Source: a candidate division WWE3 bacterium (GTDB taxonomy: Bacteria; Patescibacteriota; WWE3; UBA101185; UBA10185). From it: DNA of 10,400 nt. A program made the translations under genes and the position numbers. The notes below the pieces were generated by a model that saw only the letters and a list, made by a program, of their open reading frames with translations, did no database searches and was not told the origin of the DNA. This document shows, piece after piece, positions 1 to 5,744 of the stretch. Each line of letters begins with the position of its first letter. Within the stretch, counting starts at the first letter, position 1. The stretch lies in assembly GCA_003564915.1 (NCBI GenBank), contig PXDX01000136.1:1-10400 (forward strand), read 5' to 3'.

Positions 1-191
1 AGCGAAGGGACAACTTCGTTGAAAAGTCTCTCGATTGGTTTCAATTCCTTTTCAGCAGGACCTTCCTTTCTGGATTTACTGCTTAACAACTGAGGCCAGG
101 TTTCTTCTAGGAATTGTTCTTTTTGGATTATTGAGGTACGTTCATCGTTAGCTTCGAGTTCGTCTTTAGTTTTCACGGGCTTAGGAATCAT
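1..191 (-). CDS. N-terminal fragment of an unknown protein (runs off the left edge)
   Basis: An ATG at 191-189 opens a frame of 63 codons without a stop that continues past the left edge. The visible part begins MIPKPVKTKDELEAND and is highly charged and hydrophilic, with no signal peptide or membrane segment and no motif I recognise. It looks like a disordered or helical leader of a larger protein. The start is supported by an extended -10 box (TGCTATAAT, 203-211) just upstream, which places transcription initiation only a few bases before the ATG. The next gene upstream (362-949) is on the same strand but about 170 bp away, so this gene probably has its own transcript. Function unknown. Confidence 0.55.
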   Translation of the reverse strand, partial: MIPKPVKTKDELEANDERTSIIQKEQFLEETWPQLLSSKSRKEGPAEKELKPIERLFNEVVPS

Positions 192-202
192 GGTTTAGAT
201 GA

Positions 203-211
203 ATTATAGCA
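203..211 (-). promoter_or_regulatory. Extended -10 promoter of the left-edge gene
   Basis: On the minus strand this reads TGCTATAAT, a consensus -10 hexamer with the TGn extension. No good -35 is visible. The start codon at 191 lies 11 nt after the hexamer, so the leader is only about 4-5 nt, with no room for a ribosome binding site. Confidence 0.55.
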
Positions 212-298
212 GTAGTTTGTTTTTAGAAATGGTTCTATTTCAATTCGTAACTTTTTAGATATACCAAAAGGTCTGGGTTGAATTTTAATTTCTTTAAA

Positions 299-329
299 CC
301 ATCGCCTTCCGCTTTGCGAAAGCCAATGG
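299..329 (-). terminator. Hairpin downstream of the 362-949 gene, possible terminator
   Basis: A stem CTTCCGC (306-312) / GCGAAAG (316-322) with a 3-nt loop and one wobble pair is enclosed by a second short stem, CCAT (299-302) / ATGG (326-329). On the minus strand it lies about 35 nt past the stop of the 362-949 gene and is followed by an A/T-rich stretch, but not by a clean U-run. It may be a weak terminator or simply a structured 3' UTR. Confidence 0.3.
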
Positions 330-361
330 CTGGGCTTATTGATTGTTGTTAGAGCTATTAG

Positions 362-949
362 TTAAAGTTTGAAATTTAGGTTTTTTACCTCTTTCAAGTA
401 TTCCTTCAAACCCTCTAAATCCTTAACCTCTTTATCTAGTACCGCATCGTAAATGTCCACACTTAAAACTTGTTTCCTGTACTTAGGATGATCATGTAGC
501 CGGGACTTTAGGTTAAGTATCCGTTCTCTATATTTAGGAGTCAGCTTATCCCTAATTTCTTGAGTTTTCTTTTTGGCATTGGCGGAGTCTGGTGTTAAAA
601 GCCAAATATCTACTTTCCACTCATTTCTATCTTCATCTATGTATTGTCCTCCGATATATAGTCCTTTTGGTTTGCTTACCCCCTCACCCTCTCTGTAATC
701 AATAGGAGTGACTTTTCGAAAATCGTTTTCTACAAACAATATTTCAACTACTTCGAGAGCATCTTCTCTTGTAGGTTCCTTATTACAGATTACTTCCAGA
801 TCTATGTCTCTCCATGTCATAAGATCCAACGCAACACTCCCCACTGTGTAGGCATCTCCATATTTGTTTAGATATTCCGCTATGTTCCATTTATCTAACA
901 AATTTAGTGCCTTTTCTCTCATGTTTTTAGACCGCTGTTTTATCTTCAC
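362..949 (-). CDS. Nucleotidyltransferase-fold protein (GS...DxD type), 195 aa
   Basis: Small soluble protein with the catalytic signature of the polymerase-beta-like nucleotidyltransferase superfamily: Gly-Ser at residues 37-38 (VGSVAL), the metal-binding pair DID at 48-50, and a third likely carboxylate, D114, in WKVDIW. The C-terminus is rich in Lys and Leu and probably helical. Such proteins transfer an NMP to a small molecule, RNA or protein; the substrate cannot be read from the sequence. The start is the GTG at 949, exactly 6 nt after a TATACT box, giving a leaderless mRNA; the next Met (residue 10) would leave a leader of about 27 nt with no SD. It is divergent from another NTase-like gene at 997, with 47 bp between starts. 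It could be a solitary toxin or modification enzyme; no HEPN or antitoxin partner is adjacent. Confidence 0.7.
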   Translation of the reverse strand: MKIKQRSKNMREKALNLLDKWNIAEYLNKYGDAYTVGSVALDLMTWRDIDLEVICNKEPTREDALEVVEILFVENDFRKVTPIDYREGEGVSKPKGLYIGGQYIDEDRNEWKVDIWLLTPDSANAKKKTQEIRDKLTPKYRERILNLKSRLHDHPKYRKQVLSVDIYDAVLDKEVKDLEGLKEYLKEVKNLNFKL

Positions 950-955
950 GTATCT

Positions 956-964
956 AGTATAGCA
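956..964 (-). promoter_or_regulatory. Extended -10 promoter of the 362-949 gene
   Basis: The minus strand reads TGCTATACT, then a 6-nt spacer, then the GTG start at 949, so transcription should begin at or next to the start codon. A 14-nt block containing this box (955-968) is repeated exactly at 3465-3478 in front of the 1726-3459 gene. Confidence 0.65.
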
Positions 965-981
965 AGCTACAGACTAATGAA

Positions 982-990
982 TGCTAAAAT
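982..990 (+). promoter_or_regulatory. Extended -10 promoter of the 997-1530 gene
   Basis: TGCTAAAAT, then TATTTT (6 nt), then ATG at 997. There is no Shine-Dalgarno sequence. It is arranged back to back with the minus-strand promoter at 956-964; both sit in the same 47-bp gap. Confidence 0.6.
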
Positions 991-996
991 TATTTT

Positions 997-1530
997 ATGA
1001 AAGATAGTTTTGAATACACTCCAGATGAGCAGCAGAAGAAGCAGTTAATATATCTCCGAAACCTGGTTAAATTGGCTAAAGAAAGATTCATTGAATTTAC
1101 CATATACGGAGGCTATGGTTTGGATGGTCTATACGGAAATCTTACAAGGGATCACCATGATTTGGATTTACTAGTTAAGCTAGGGGATAGAGAGAAATTG
1201 AAAAAGTTGCTTTTGTCCTTAGATTATTATTTTGAACGAGAAAATGCTAGCAAGGAAGTTTTTAAGCACAGAGATTTAGGAGAGGATTTTCAAATTGAAA
1301 TTAACAAGCAGAGCAGATTAAAGGAGTTTTTACAAGTGGGAGAAGATAACATATTTCCGAAGGAAGATAATGCTGGACTCGATGATTTTAACTTTAAGTC
1401 CCCTACTCTGAAAGGACATGATCATATTTATAAGATGCAGGGGAAGAGAGCAAGGGAAAAGGGCTGGAGGTATAAGTATAGATATGGGGGTCATACTAAA
1501 AGACTTAAGGAATTAATTGAAAGAAATTGA
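997..1530 (+). CDS. Aminoglycoside/lincosamide adenylyltransferase-like nucleotidyltransferase, 177 aa
   Basis: The core around residues 36-60 reads YGGYGLDGLYGN, then RDHHDLDLLV. This matches the pattern GGWxxD..LG..TR.HxDLDl seen in small antibiotic nucleotidyltransferases of the ANT(2'')/LinA kind, with D55 and D57 as the metal ligands. A third acidic residue in strand position is probably E101 (FQIEIN), where D is more usual. The length is close to that family. The C-terminal third is Lys/Arg-rich, with several aromatic residues. By family knowledge it would transfer AMP to a hydroxyl of a small molecule; drug resistance is not shown, and an unknown cellular substrate is equally likely. 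The start at ATG 997 is fixed by the -10 box 6 nt upstream. Divergent NTase neighbour at 949; no downstream partner on this strand. The stop is TGA. Confidence 0.7.
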   Translation: MKDSFEYTPDEQQKKQLIYLRNLVKLAKERFIEFTIYGGYGLDGLYGNLTRDHHDLDLLVKLGDREKLKKLLLSLDYYFERENASKEVFKHRDLGEDFQIEINKQSRLKEFLQVGEDNIFPKEDNAGLDDFNFKSPTLKGHDHIYKMQGKRAREKGWRYKYRYGGHTKRLKELIERN

Positions 1531-1637
1531 GGTTTTCTTTAACTTCTCAAAGTCTGAGTATGGACTTTATGACGTAATAACTCACTCTTAAATTAATCAC
1601 AACTTATTAACATACGGCGTGAGGGGGTTGTAAAGTA

Positions 1638-1749
1638 TTTCAAGTTCTGGCGAACTTGAAAGGTGCAACGAAATACTCACATCCGTTCGTATTAGCGTTG
1701 GTCTAAAAAATCCTTACAGGATTTTCTATTGCAACGAAATACTCACATC
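1638..1749. repeat. REP-like element: 20-bp direct repeat, each copy followed by a hairpin
   Basis: The 20-mer TGCAACGAAATACTCACATC occurs at 1664-1683 and again at 1730-1749 (66-bp period). Read on the minus strand, each copy is followed within 2-4 nt by a stem-loop: copy 1730-1749 by AAAATCC/GGATTTT (1707-1725), copy 1664-1683 by a perfect 10-bp stem TTTCAAGTTC/GAACTTGAAA (1638-1661, 4-nt loop). Weaker similarity continues on the other side of both 20-mers. The right copy encodes the last residues (DVSISLQ) of the 1726-3459 protein. This may be a short partial duplication or a dispersed palindromic element that supplied the 3' end of the gene. Two copies with non-identical hairpins do not make a CRISPR. 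Confidence 0.55.
1705..1725 (-). terminator. Intrinsic terminator of the 1726-3459 gene
   Basis: On the minus strand the TAG stop is followed at once by AAAATCC, the loop TGTAA, then GGATTTT running into further T residues (a run of six T). A 7-bp stem with a U-run directly after the stop codon is a compact Rho-independent terminator, though low in G+C. Confidence 0.55.
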
Positions 1750-3459
1750 GTCCGCGTGCGTCGGACCCTCTCCAACATCCTCTCCATAGAAGCAGTTCAT
1801 AAATTTAGCGCCTGCATCTAAAATAACATTTATAGTTGCAGGAGATTTATTGAGAAGGTATGGAGTCATTCCGGGTTGAAAATCTGGATTTATCTCTAAA
1901 TAGTCTAGCTCTAGAATCGTATATTGCCCTCCATCTTGATAAGAGATCACACTGGCAGGAACTCTCTCAGCCTGCTCGTCAGTATTTATCTCTAGTTTCG
2001 GAGTTTCAGTTGCTTTAACTCTTATAACTTGACTAAACGACCCCTCATATATAGTTTGAATCTCCCCCGTATCGATATTTATAACATCAATAGAACTGAA
2101 TGCATTTTCTGACCAATCCGTCCATGTAAAATAAAAAGTTGAATCCGTTGTTTTTGCCGCAAGCAGCAGCCCATTATCTAACCAATCTATAAGCGTATAG
2201 TCATTAAAGAAAGCTTTCTCCACTCCATTAATATCAGTAATCAACAGCGAAGCACTCGTTGTTTCTTCCATATCATAAGGGTCAGCCCTAAATAAACTGA
2301 ATATAGTTTGAGCGACCAAGTCGTTATTTGGAGAAAACGAAACCTGCACGGTCTGGTGCTGTTCAGTGTGTGTTTCTTCAGCATTTCCGTACCGCTCGTG
2401 TTCGTCGAACGCCTTTACTTCTAAGTTTGCGGATACATCGTAAATATAAGTTTGATCGTTGGAATAGTTGATGCCGCCACAACAGGCTCCGTCTAAATTT
2501 GCATACGCCAGATATTTTTGATCTGCGCTAGTACTTAGGAATAATCTATCAGCGAAAATCTCTCTTGGAACCGACGGAAAAGCCTCAATTAATTCTCTAT
2601 TTTCGATATCAAGTTCATATAATCCGTTATATGTACTAAAAATTTGAGCGTGTCGGTATCGTTGAATCAAAGGATTGTTAGTTTGTACATGGCTCCATTC
2701 AACAAATATGTAATGAGTTATGCCGGTGAAGCTGTAATCATCTATTAAGTCTTTTTGTAAAAGCAATTCCGGCGGAGTTTCATTTTCCATTGAAACCTGA
2801 TAAAAATTATTTTGAATCGTATAATCCCAATTACCGGTTTCATCCGCACGTTCTCGCACTGCATCAGAGTCCTCTAATTTTTTTGTAAATATAATCACCG
2901 TCTCTCCATCGGGAGAAAGTGCAAAATCAAACCTTTTGCCTTCTGCTATCAGTCTTCTTGTAAGACTATTTCCGTTGTAATGATACAAATAAGTATCACC
3001 GTAAGAATAAGCAAACATTCCGTTATTTGCGAATTGAATAATCGGTTTTCTTTTCCCAGGATAGTAATCTCTTTCCTGCTTGGGAATTTCCAAAATTTCA
3101 CTTTCTTCCTGAGTTTCTAGATTGAGACTGTAGATTTTCACACTGTCTTGATTATCTTTTAGAAGTATAATGGATTCATCAGCTTCAAAAAAAGGAAACG
3201 GGGTGGTCTGCGGAGTTGCGCTTTCCTCATCCGGGTCGTGTTTCTCAATTGACTCAGTTAATTTTTCGTCATTGCGTGTCGTTTGTTTCATACTTTGCCT
3301 GTAAAGAGTAATTGAGATAAAAGTAAAAGCAAAAAGTAAACATAAAGAGGTGAAAAGCAGGATAGGCAATTTCTTTTTATCAATAAATGATTTAATAAAC
3401 GATTCTTTTTTCACTCCCTGCTCTTGCTCAAGGGAAGGTGCCTCGGAGTCTATATCCAC
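1726..3459 (-). CDS. Membrane-anchored protein with beta-propeller-like extracytoplasmic domain, 577 aa
   Basis: A cytoplasmic acidic N-terminus (residues 1-29) ends in basic residues (DKKK). One transmembrane helix follows (about 31-53), then a Ser/Thr/Glu/Pro-rich linker to about residue 90. The remainder is rich in beta strand, with recurring short motifs of the LSPDGETV, TSADQKYLAYA and FSPNNDLVA kind, spaced as in TolB/WD40-like propeller repeats. It has a CC pair in DGACCGG and a single Cys near the end, which might form disulfides. It probably faces the outside as a type II signal-anchor protein; ligand and function are unknown. The start is the GTG at 3459, 6 nt after TATACT, so leaderless. 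The last residues lie inside the repeat element at 1730-1749, so the natural C-terminus may have been altered. No enzyme motif seen. Confidence 0.65.
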   Translation of the reverse strand: MDIDSEAPSLEQEQGVKKESFIKSFIDKKKLPILLFTSLCLLFAFTFISITLYRQSMKQTTRNDEKLTESIEKHDPDEESATPQTTPFPFFEADESIILLKDNQDSVKIYSLNLETQEESEILEIPKQERDYYPGKRKPIIQFANNGMFAYSYGDTYLYHYNGNSLTRRLIAEGKRFDFALSPDGETVIIFTKKLEDSDAVRERADETGNWDYTIQNNFYQVSMENETPPELLLQKDLIDDYSFTGITHYIFVEWSHVQTNNPLIQRYRHAQIFSTYNGLYELDIENRELIEAFPSVPREIFADRLFLSTSADQKYLAYANLDGACCGGINYSNDQTYIYDVSANLEVKAFDEHERYGNAEETHTEQHQTVQVSFSPNNDLVAQTIFSLFRADPYDMEETTSASLLITDINGVEKAFFNDYTLIDWLDNGLLLAAKTTDSTFYFTWTDWSENAFSSIDVINIDTGEIQTIYEGSFSQVIRVKATETPKLEINTDEQAERVPASVISYQDGGQYTILELDYLEINPDFQPGMTPYLLNKSPATINVILDAGAKFMNCFYGEDVGEGPTHADDVSISLQ

Positions 3460-3465
3460 AAGTTT

Positions 3466-3474
3466 AGTATAGCA
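3466..3474 (-). promoter_or_regulatory. Extended -10 promoter of the 1726-3459 gene
   Basis: The minus strand reads TGCTATACT, then AAACTT (6 nt), then GTG. The 14 nt at 3465-3478 are identical to 955-968 in front of another GTG-start gene. No clear -35 is visible; the TGn extension may compensate. Confidence 0.65.
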
Positions 3475-3634
3475 AGCTTTTTAAGGCTTTGGTGGTTGAG
3501 GCAATTTCATTTCCCGAATAAAAAAAGAATGCTTTTACTATGTTCAATTAAGGTCTGGTTATCTCATCGTAGGAGAAAGTAGCGTTCGCATTAAATGTCG
3601 TGCTATGAGCGTAATCCTGAAACCTCCCTCCGTG

Positions 3635-3640
3635 TATAAT
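3635..3640 (+). promoter_or_regulatory. -10 box that sets the start of the 3647-4477 gene
   Basis: TATAAT, then GAAAAC (6 nt), then ATG at 3647. This is the same geometry as the other leaderless genes here. It places the promoter inside the longer frame that opens at 3605, so that upstream ATG is very unlikely to be used. Confidence 0.65.
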
Positions 3641-3646
3641 GAAAAC

Positions 3647-4477
3647 ATGTCTACAAAAACCAATCAGAAGTCGTTAGAAAAATCCAAAAAACCTATCCAA
3701 ATAATTCAAAAAAACATATCCGCTATAGATGTAGCAAAATATTATCTTGAAGTAGAGTTTCACAAGCTTTTTGAAGGCCAATCAAGGGAATTTGTAGAAT
3801 CCATCGTAAATACGATTCAGAACTTATCAGAAAGTAAAACCTGGGCTCTATTGGAAGCAATTTCATTTACCTATCACATCAACGGGGTGTTTTATAAAAT
3901 CAGCAGAGATAAGTATGTCTGGAATGAGGAAGTTTGGTCTGTTAAGGATCTGGTATTAACGGGAATGGATTCAAAAGCGAATAAGGTGATTTTTTCCGAA
4001 GAGGTGAATGGGGATGCGATGCTGTTCAAGCAGTATTTGCTAAATTATTTTGCTACGGCAGATCCTAGCGACCCGGAGGGATTGTTTTCCTATAAGCCCA
4101 AGAACGAAGAAATCATTTTTAATAAGCTGATTATGACCGAAGAAAAAGGAGAGATACGTATGCTGGACGGATCGCATAGATTAATAGAAATGCTTTTGAC
4201 CGACGTTGAGGAAGTAGTTGCTTATGTTGGTCATCCGACGGATGAGTTCTCGGAAGAGAGTCAAAGAGTTAGGATCGGCAACAGTACGTTCATTATGTTA
4301 ACCATAATGTTTAAACGTGGAAATCCGGAAGAAAGGGAAGCCGTACTTACACTTGTGAGGCAGCTAATTGATTACAGTTTAGACGGTCGAGATGCTGTGC
4401 AGAGATTCTGGATAGATCAACAGCGAGATGAGGAAATTTTAGAGGCGGGGGAGGAGCTGCTAAAATCGTCCCCCTAG
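3647..4477 (+). CDS. Protein with a ParB-like DGSHR motif, 276 aa, function unknown
   Basis: A soluble, acidic protein. A basic N-terminal tail (KTNQKSLEKSKKP) leads into a helical region. The most telling piece is RMLDGSHRLIEML at about residues 171-183. LDGxHR is the core motif of ParB/sulfiredoxin-fold nuclease or NTP-binding domains, where the sequence before it is usually a beta strand, as here (GEIRML). The C-terminus (about 230-276) is helical and charged. Whether it binds DNA or a nucleotide cannot be told; the rest of a ParB domain and a helix-turn-helix are not obvious. The start at 3647 is chosen from the -10 box 6 nt upstream; the longer alternative from 3605 would contain its own promoter. 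It converges with the NTase gene at 4474, sharing four bases in the stop codons. Confidence 0.6.
   Translation: MSTKTNQKSLEKSKKPIQIIQKNISAIDVAKYYLEVEFHKLFEGQSREFVESIVNTIQNLSESKTWALLEAISFTYHINGVFYKISRDKYVWNEEVWSVKDLVLTGMDSKANKVIFSEEVNGDAMLFKQYLLNYFATADPSDPEGLFSYKPKNEEIIFNKLIMTEEKGEIRMLDGSHRLIEMLLTDVEEVVAYVGHPTDEFSEESQRVRIGNSTFIMLTIMFKRGNPEEREAVLTLVRQLIDYSLDGRDAVQRFWIDQQRDEEILEAGEELLKSSP
4447..4474. terminator. Possible bidirectional terminator at the convergent gene ends
   Basis: GGGGGA (4447-4452) can pair with TCCCCC (4469-4474) around a 16-nt loop. On the plus strand it is followed by TAG and, after about 10 nt, a T-rich tract (TTTCTTGTTTTT). The stem lies inside the last codons of the plus gene. 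The long loop makes this tentative. Confidence 0.3.
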
Positions 4478-4899
4478 CTATAGTTTCTTGTTTTTAAGTA
4501 TTGCTCGATGATTTCAATATCTTTTTTATGTTTTGGTTTAGTCTTTACATATTCTTTTTTGAATTTCAACGTGTCCCCCATGCTTGCAAAATTAACGCCT
4601 TCTATGACTTTAGCTCTTTGAATTAGTTCAGAAGTGCTTGGTGTGAAATTTCCACAATTCACATCTAAATATAGCTCCACTAGTCCTTTTCGGAGAAATA
4701 TACCCTCGTCGTGGTCCGGATAAGTCCAAGGCAGCTGTTCCCATCCCCTCATTATAAAACTATTAAAAATATCTTCTGTCACTACGATATCTATGTCGGT
4801 GCCTTTTTTTAACCCGTATGCGATTAAAATTCCGCTGCCTACAACTACATATTTATCATTGGGGAGTTTAAGTTTTTTCACTTCTCCTACAATATCCAT
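4474..4899 (-). CDS. Small nucleotidyltransferase-fold protein, 141 aa
   Basis: Polymerase-beta-type NTase signature: VVVGSGILIAYGL with GSG at about 21-23, then TDIDIVV with D35 and D37 as metal ligands, and a third Asp (D79) in ELYLDVN. The C-terminus has the pattern LKFKKEYVKTKPKHKKDIE followed by a terminal helix, like the K-xx-R-x-K-xx-DI tail common in minimal DUF-type NTases and in AbiEii-like proteins. Product and target unknown. I chose ATG 4899: the box TGCTAACAT (4908-4916) lies 8 nt before it, and the upstream GTG at 4917 would fall inside that box. It is divergent from a Nudix gene (4997) and ends within a CTAG shared with the stop of the 3647-4477 gene. Confidence 0.65.
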   Translation of the reverse strand: MDIVGEVKKLKLPNDKYVVVGSGILIAYGLKKGTDIDIVVTEDIFNSFIMRGWEQLPWTYPDHDEGIFLRKGLVELYLDVNCGNFTPSTSELIQRAKVIEGVNFASMGDTLKFKKEYVKTKPKHKKDIEIIEQYLKTRNYS

Positions 4900-4907
4900 G
4901 TAGTTGG

Positions 4908-4916
4908 ATGTTAGCA
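4908..4916 (-). promoter_or_regulatory. Extended -10 promoter of the 4474-4899 gene
   Basis: The minus strand reads TGCTAACAT, with the ATG beginning after an 8-nt spacer. The TGC extension is the same as at 203, 956, 982 and 3466. The hexamer is less perfect than the others, so confidence is moderate. Confidence 0.45.
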
Positions 4917-4984
4917 CATGTTGTGTTGATGAAGTAAAATCAGCATTCTGGAAATAGATCTTACTGGAATTGAAAGATATTAGA

Positions 4985-4990
4985 TATACT
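4985..4990 (+). promoter_or_regulatory. -10 box that sets the start of the Nudix gene
   Basis: TATACT, then ATGATT (6 nt), then ATG at 4997. The longer frame from the TTG at 4970 would include this box in its coding sequence, so the start is moved to 4997. Confidence 0.6.
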
Positions 4991-4996
4991 ATGATT

Positions 4997-5584
4997 ATGC
5001 AGAATGAGATGTTGAAAAATCCCGAGAGTGATCCCTCGATGAGACGCCTACATGAAGCCTGTCAAAGAATATCAGAACTTCCTCACATCAAATCTAGTGC
5101 GGGAGTTTTACTTACCAGAGAAGTAGAATCCGGTGAGAAGGAGTATCTTGTTGTCTATAACGAGGATAAAAATTCCTTTGGAAATCCGGCCGGACACGTA
5201 CATGCGGGGGAGACTTTGTTAGAGGCTGTAGAAAGAGAAGTCCAAGAAGAAGCTAATATTACTCCCGAGCAATATAGGTTAACCGGAATATCTCAAGCCA
5301 TGCTTATTAGTGATCCCGAGACTCCTTCCCTACTGGTAGTATATAGCGGAGAAATTACAGAAGCGCTGCCTCATAAGCAAGAGATAGACGACGAAGATGT
5401 AACATTTGCTTACCTGATGACTCCGGATGAGATTAGAAAAAAGACCAGGAATTATGAAGAAAACGAAGGGAGTACTGTTTTGAGGGTGGAAATTGATATG
5501 CCTTCCCGAAGCCCTGAGGAGTTGCTTGGCGATTTAATGAAATATTTTGATGAGTGCGGGATTGATGATTCGGTTCTTTCTTAG
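4997..5584 (+). CDS. Nudix hydrolase, 195 aa
   Basis: The full Nudix box is present at residues about 66-88: GHVHAGE, seven residues, then REVQEEANI. This matches GX5EX7REUXEEXGU except for Asn at the late Gly position, which many family members tolerate. The residues REVQEE supply the Mg2+-binding glutamates. The family hydrolyses a nucleoside diphosphate linked to another moiety; the substrate cannot be assigned. The box is preceded by a strand with SAGVLL and the usual N-P-A-G turn (FGNPAGHV), and followed by a strand segment (LLVVYSGE). The N-terminal 30 residues are helical and not part of the core. Leaderless start at ATG 4997. Divergent NTase neighbour at 4899. A strong hairpin follows the stop. 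Confidence 0.85.
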   Translation: MQNEMLKNPESDPSMRRLHEACQRISELPHIKSSAGVLLTREVESGEKEYLVVYNEDKNSFGNPAGHVHAGETLLEAVEREVQEEANITPEQYRLTGISQAMLISDPETPSLLVVYSGEITEALPHKQEIDDEDVTFAYLMTPDEIRKKTRNYEENEGSTVLRVEIDMPSRSPEELLGDLMKYFDECGIDDSVLS

Positions 5585-5593
5585 AGTTTATAT

Positions 5594-5616
5594 GGGTTAT
5601 ACAATGCGTATAACCC
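5594..5616 (+). terminator. Perfect 9-bp stem-loop after the Nudix gene
   Basis: GGGTTATAC, loop AATGC, GTATAACCC, starting 10 nt after the stop. It is followed by TAATCTTCCC rather than a U-run, so it may be a weak terminator, a 3'-end stabiliser or a protein-binding palindrome. It separates the Nudix gene from the AbiE operon. Confidence 0.45.
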
Positions 5617-5705
5617 TAATCTTCCCTCGATTTAAACTTTTGTGACAATGGATATTTGAACTGCTTTAAATTAATTTCTCTACTTCATATTGTTTACAAT
5701 CTCGG

Positions 5706-5734
5706 TTGCAATAAAATATACAAAAGTGTATATT
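5706..5734 (+). promoter_or_regulatory. Promoter of the abiEi-abiEii operon
   Basis: TTGCAA (5706-5711), a 17-bp spacer and TATATT (5729-5734) form a good sigma-70-type promoter. Initiation would be near 5741, leaving only about 3-4 nt before the ATG at 5745, so this transcript too is nearly leaderless. Confidence 0.6.
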
Positions 5735-5735
5735 T
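5714..5735. promoter_or_regulatory. Palindromic operator overlapping the abiE promoter
   Basis: AAATATAC (5714-5721), 6-nt spacer, GTATATTT (5728-5735): a perfect 8-bp inverted repeat that covers the -10 box and part of the spacer. AbiEi proteins characterised elsewhere repress their own operon by binding inverted repeats in the promoter, so this is the expected position. A smaller palindrome, ATTGT-TT-ACAAT (5689-5700), lies just upstream of the -35 and could be a second site. Confidence 0.55.
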
Positions 5736-5744
5736 CACATAAAC

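Noticed and set aside
997..1530. Calling the ANT/Lin-like protein a drug resistance gene
   Set aside because: Only the catalytic core pattern matches; the third carboxylate differs and no substrate can be inferred.
1518..1560. Terminator after the 997-1530 gene
   Set aside because: Only short A/T stems such as AAAGAAA/TTTCTTT or TTGAG/CTCAA can form, with no G+C and no U-run.
1664..1749. CRISPR array from the two 20-bp repeats
   Set aside because: Only two copies, a gap of 46 bp, one copy inside a coding sequence, and no cas genes nearby.
3605..3646. N-terminal extension of the DGSHR protein (14 residues)
   Set aside because: It would contain a perfect TATAAT box placed 6 nt before the next ATG, the geometry used throughout this window.
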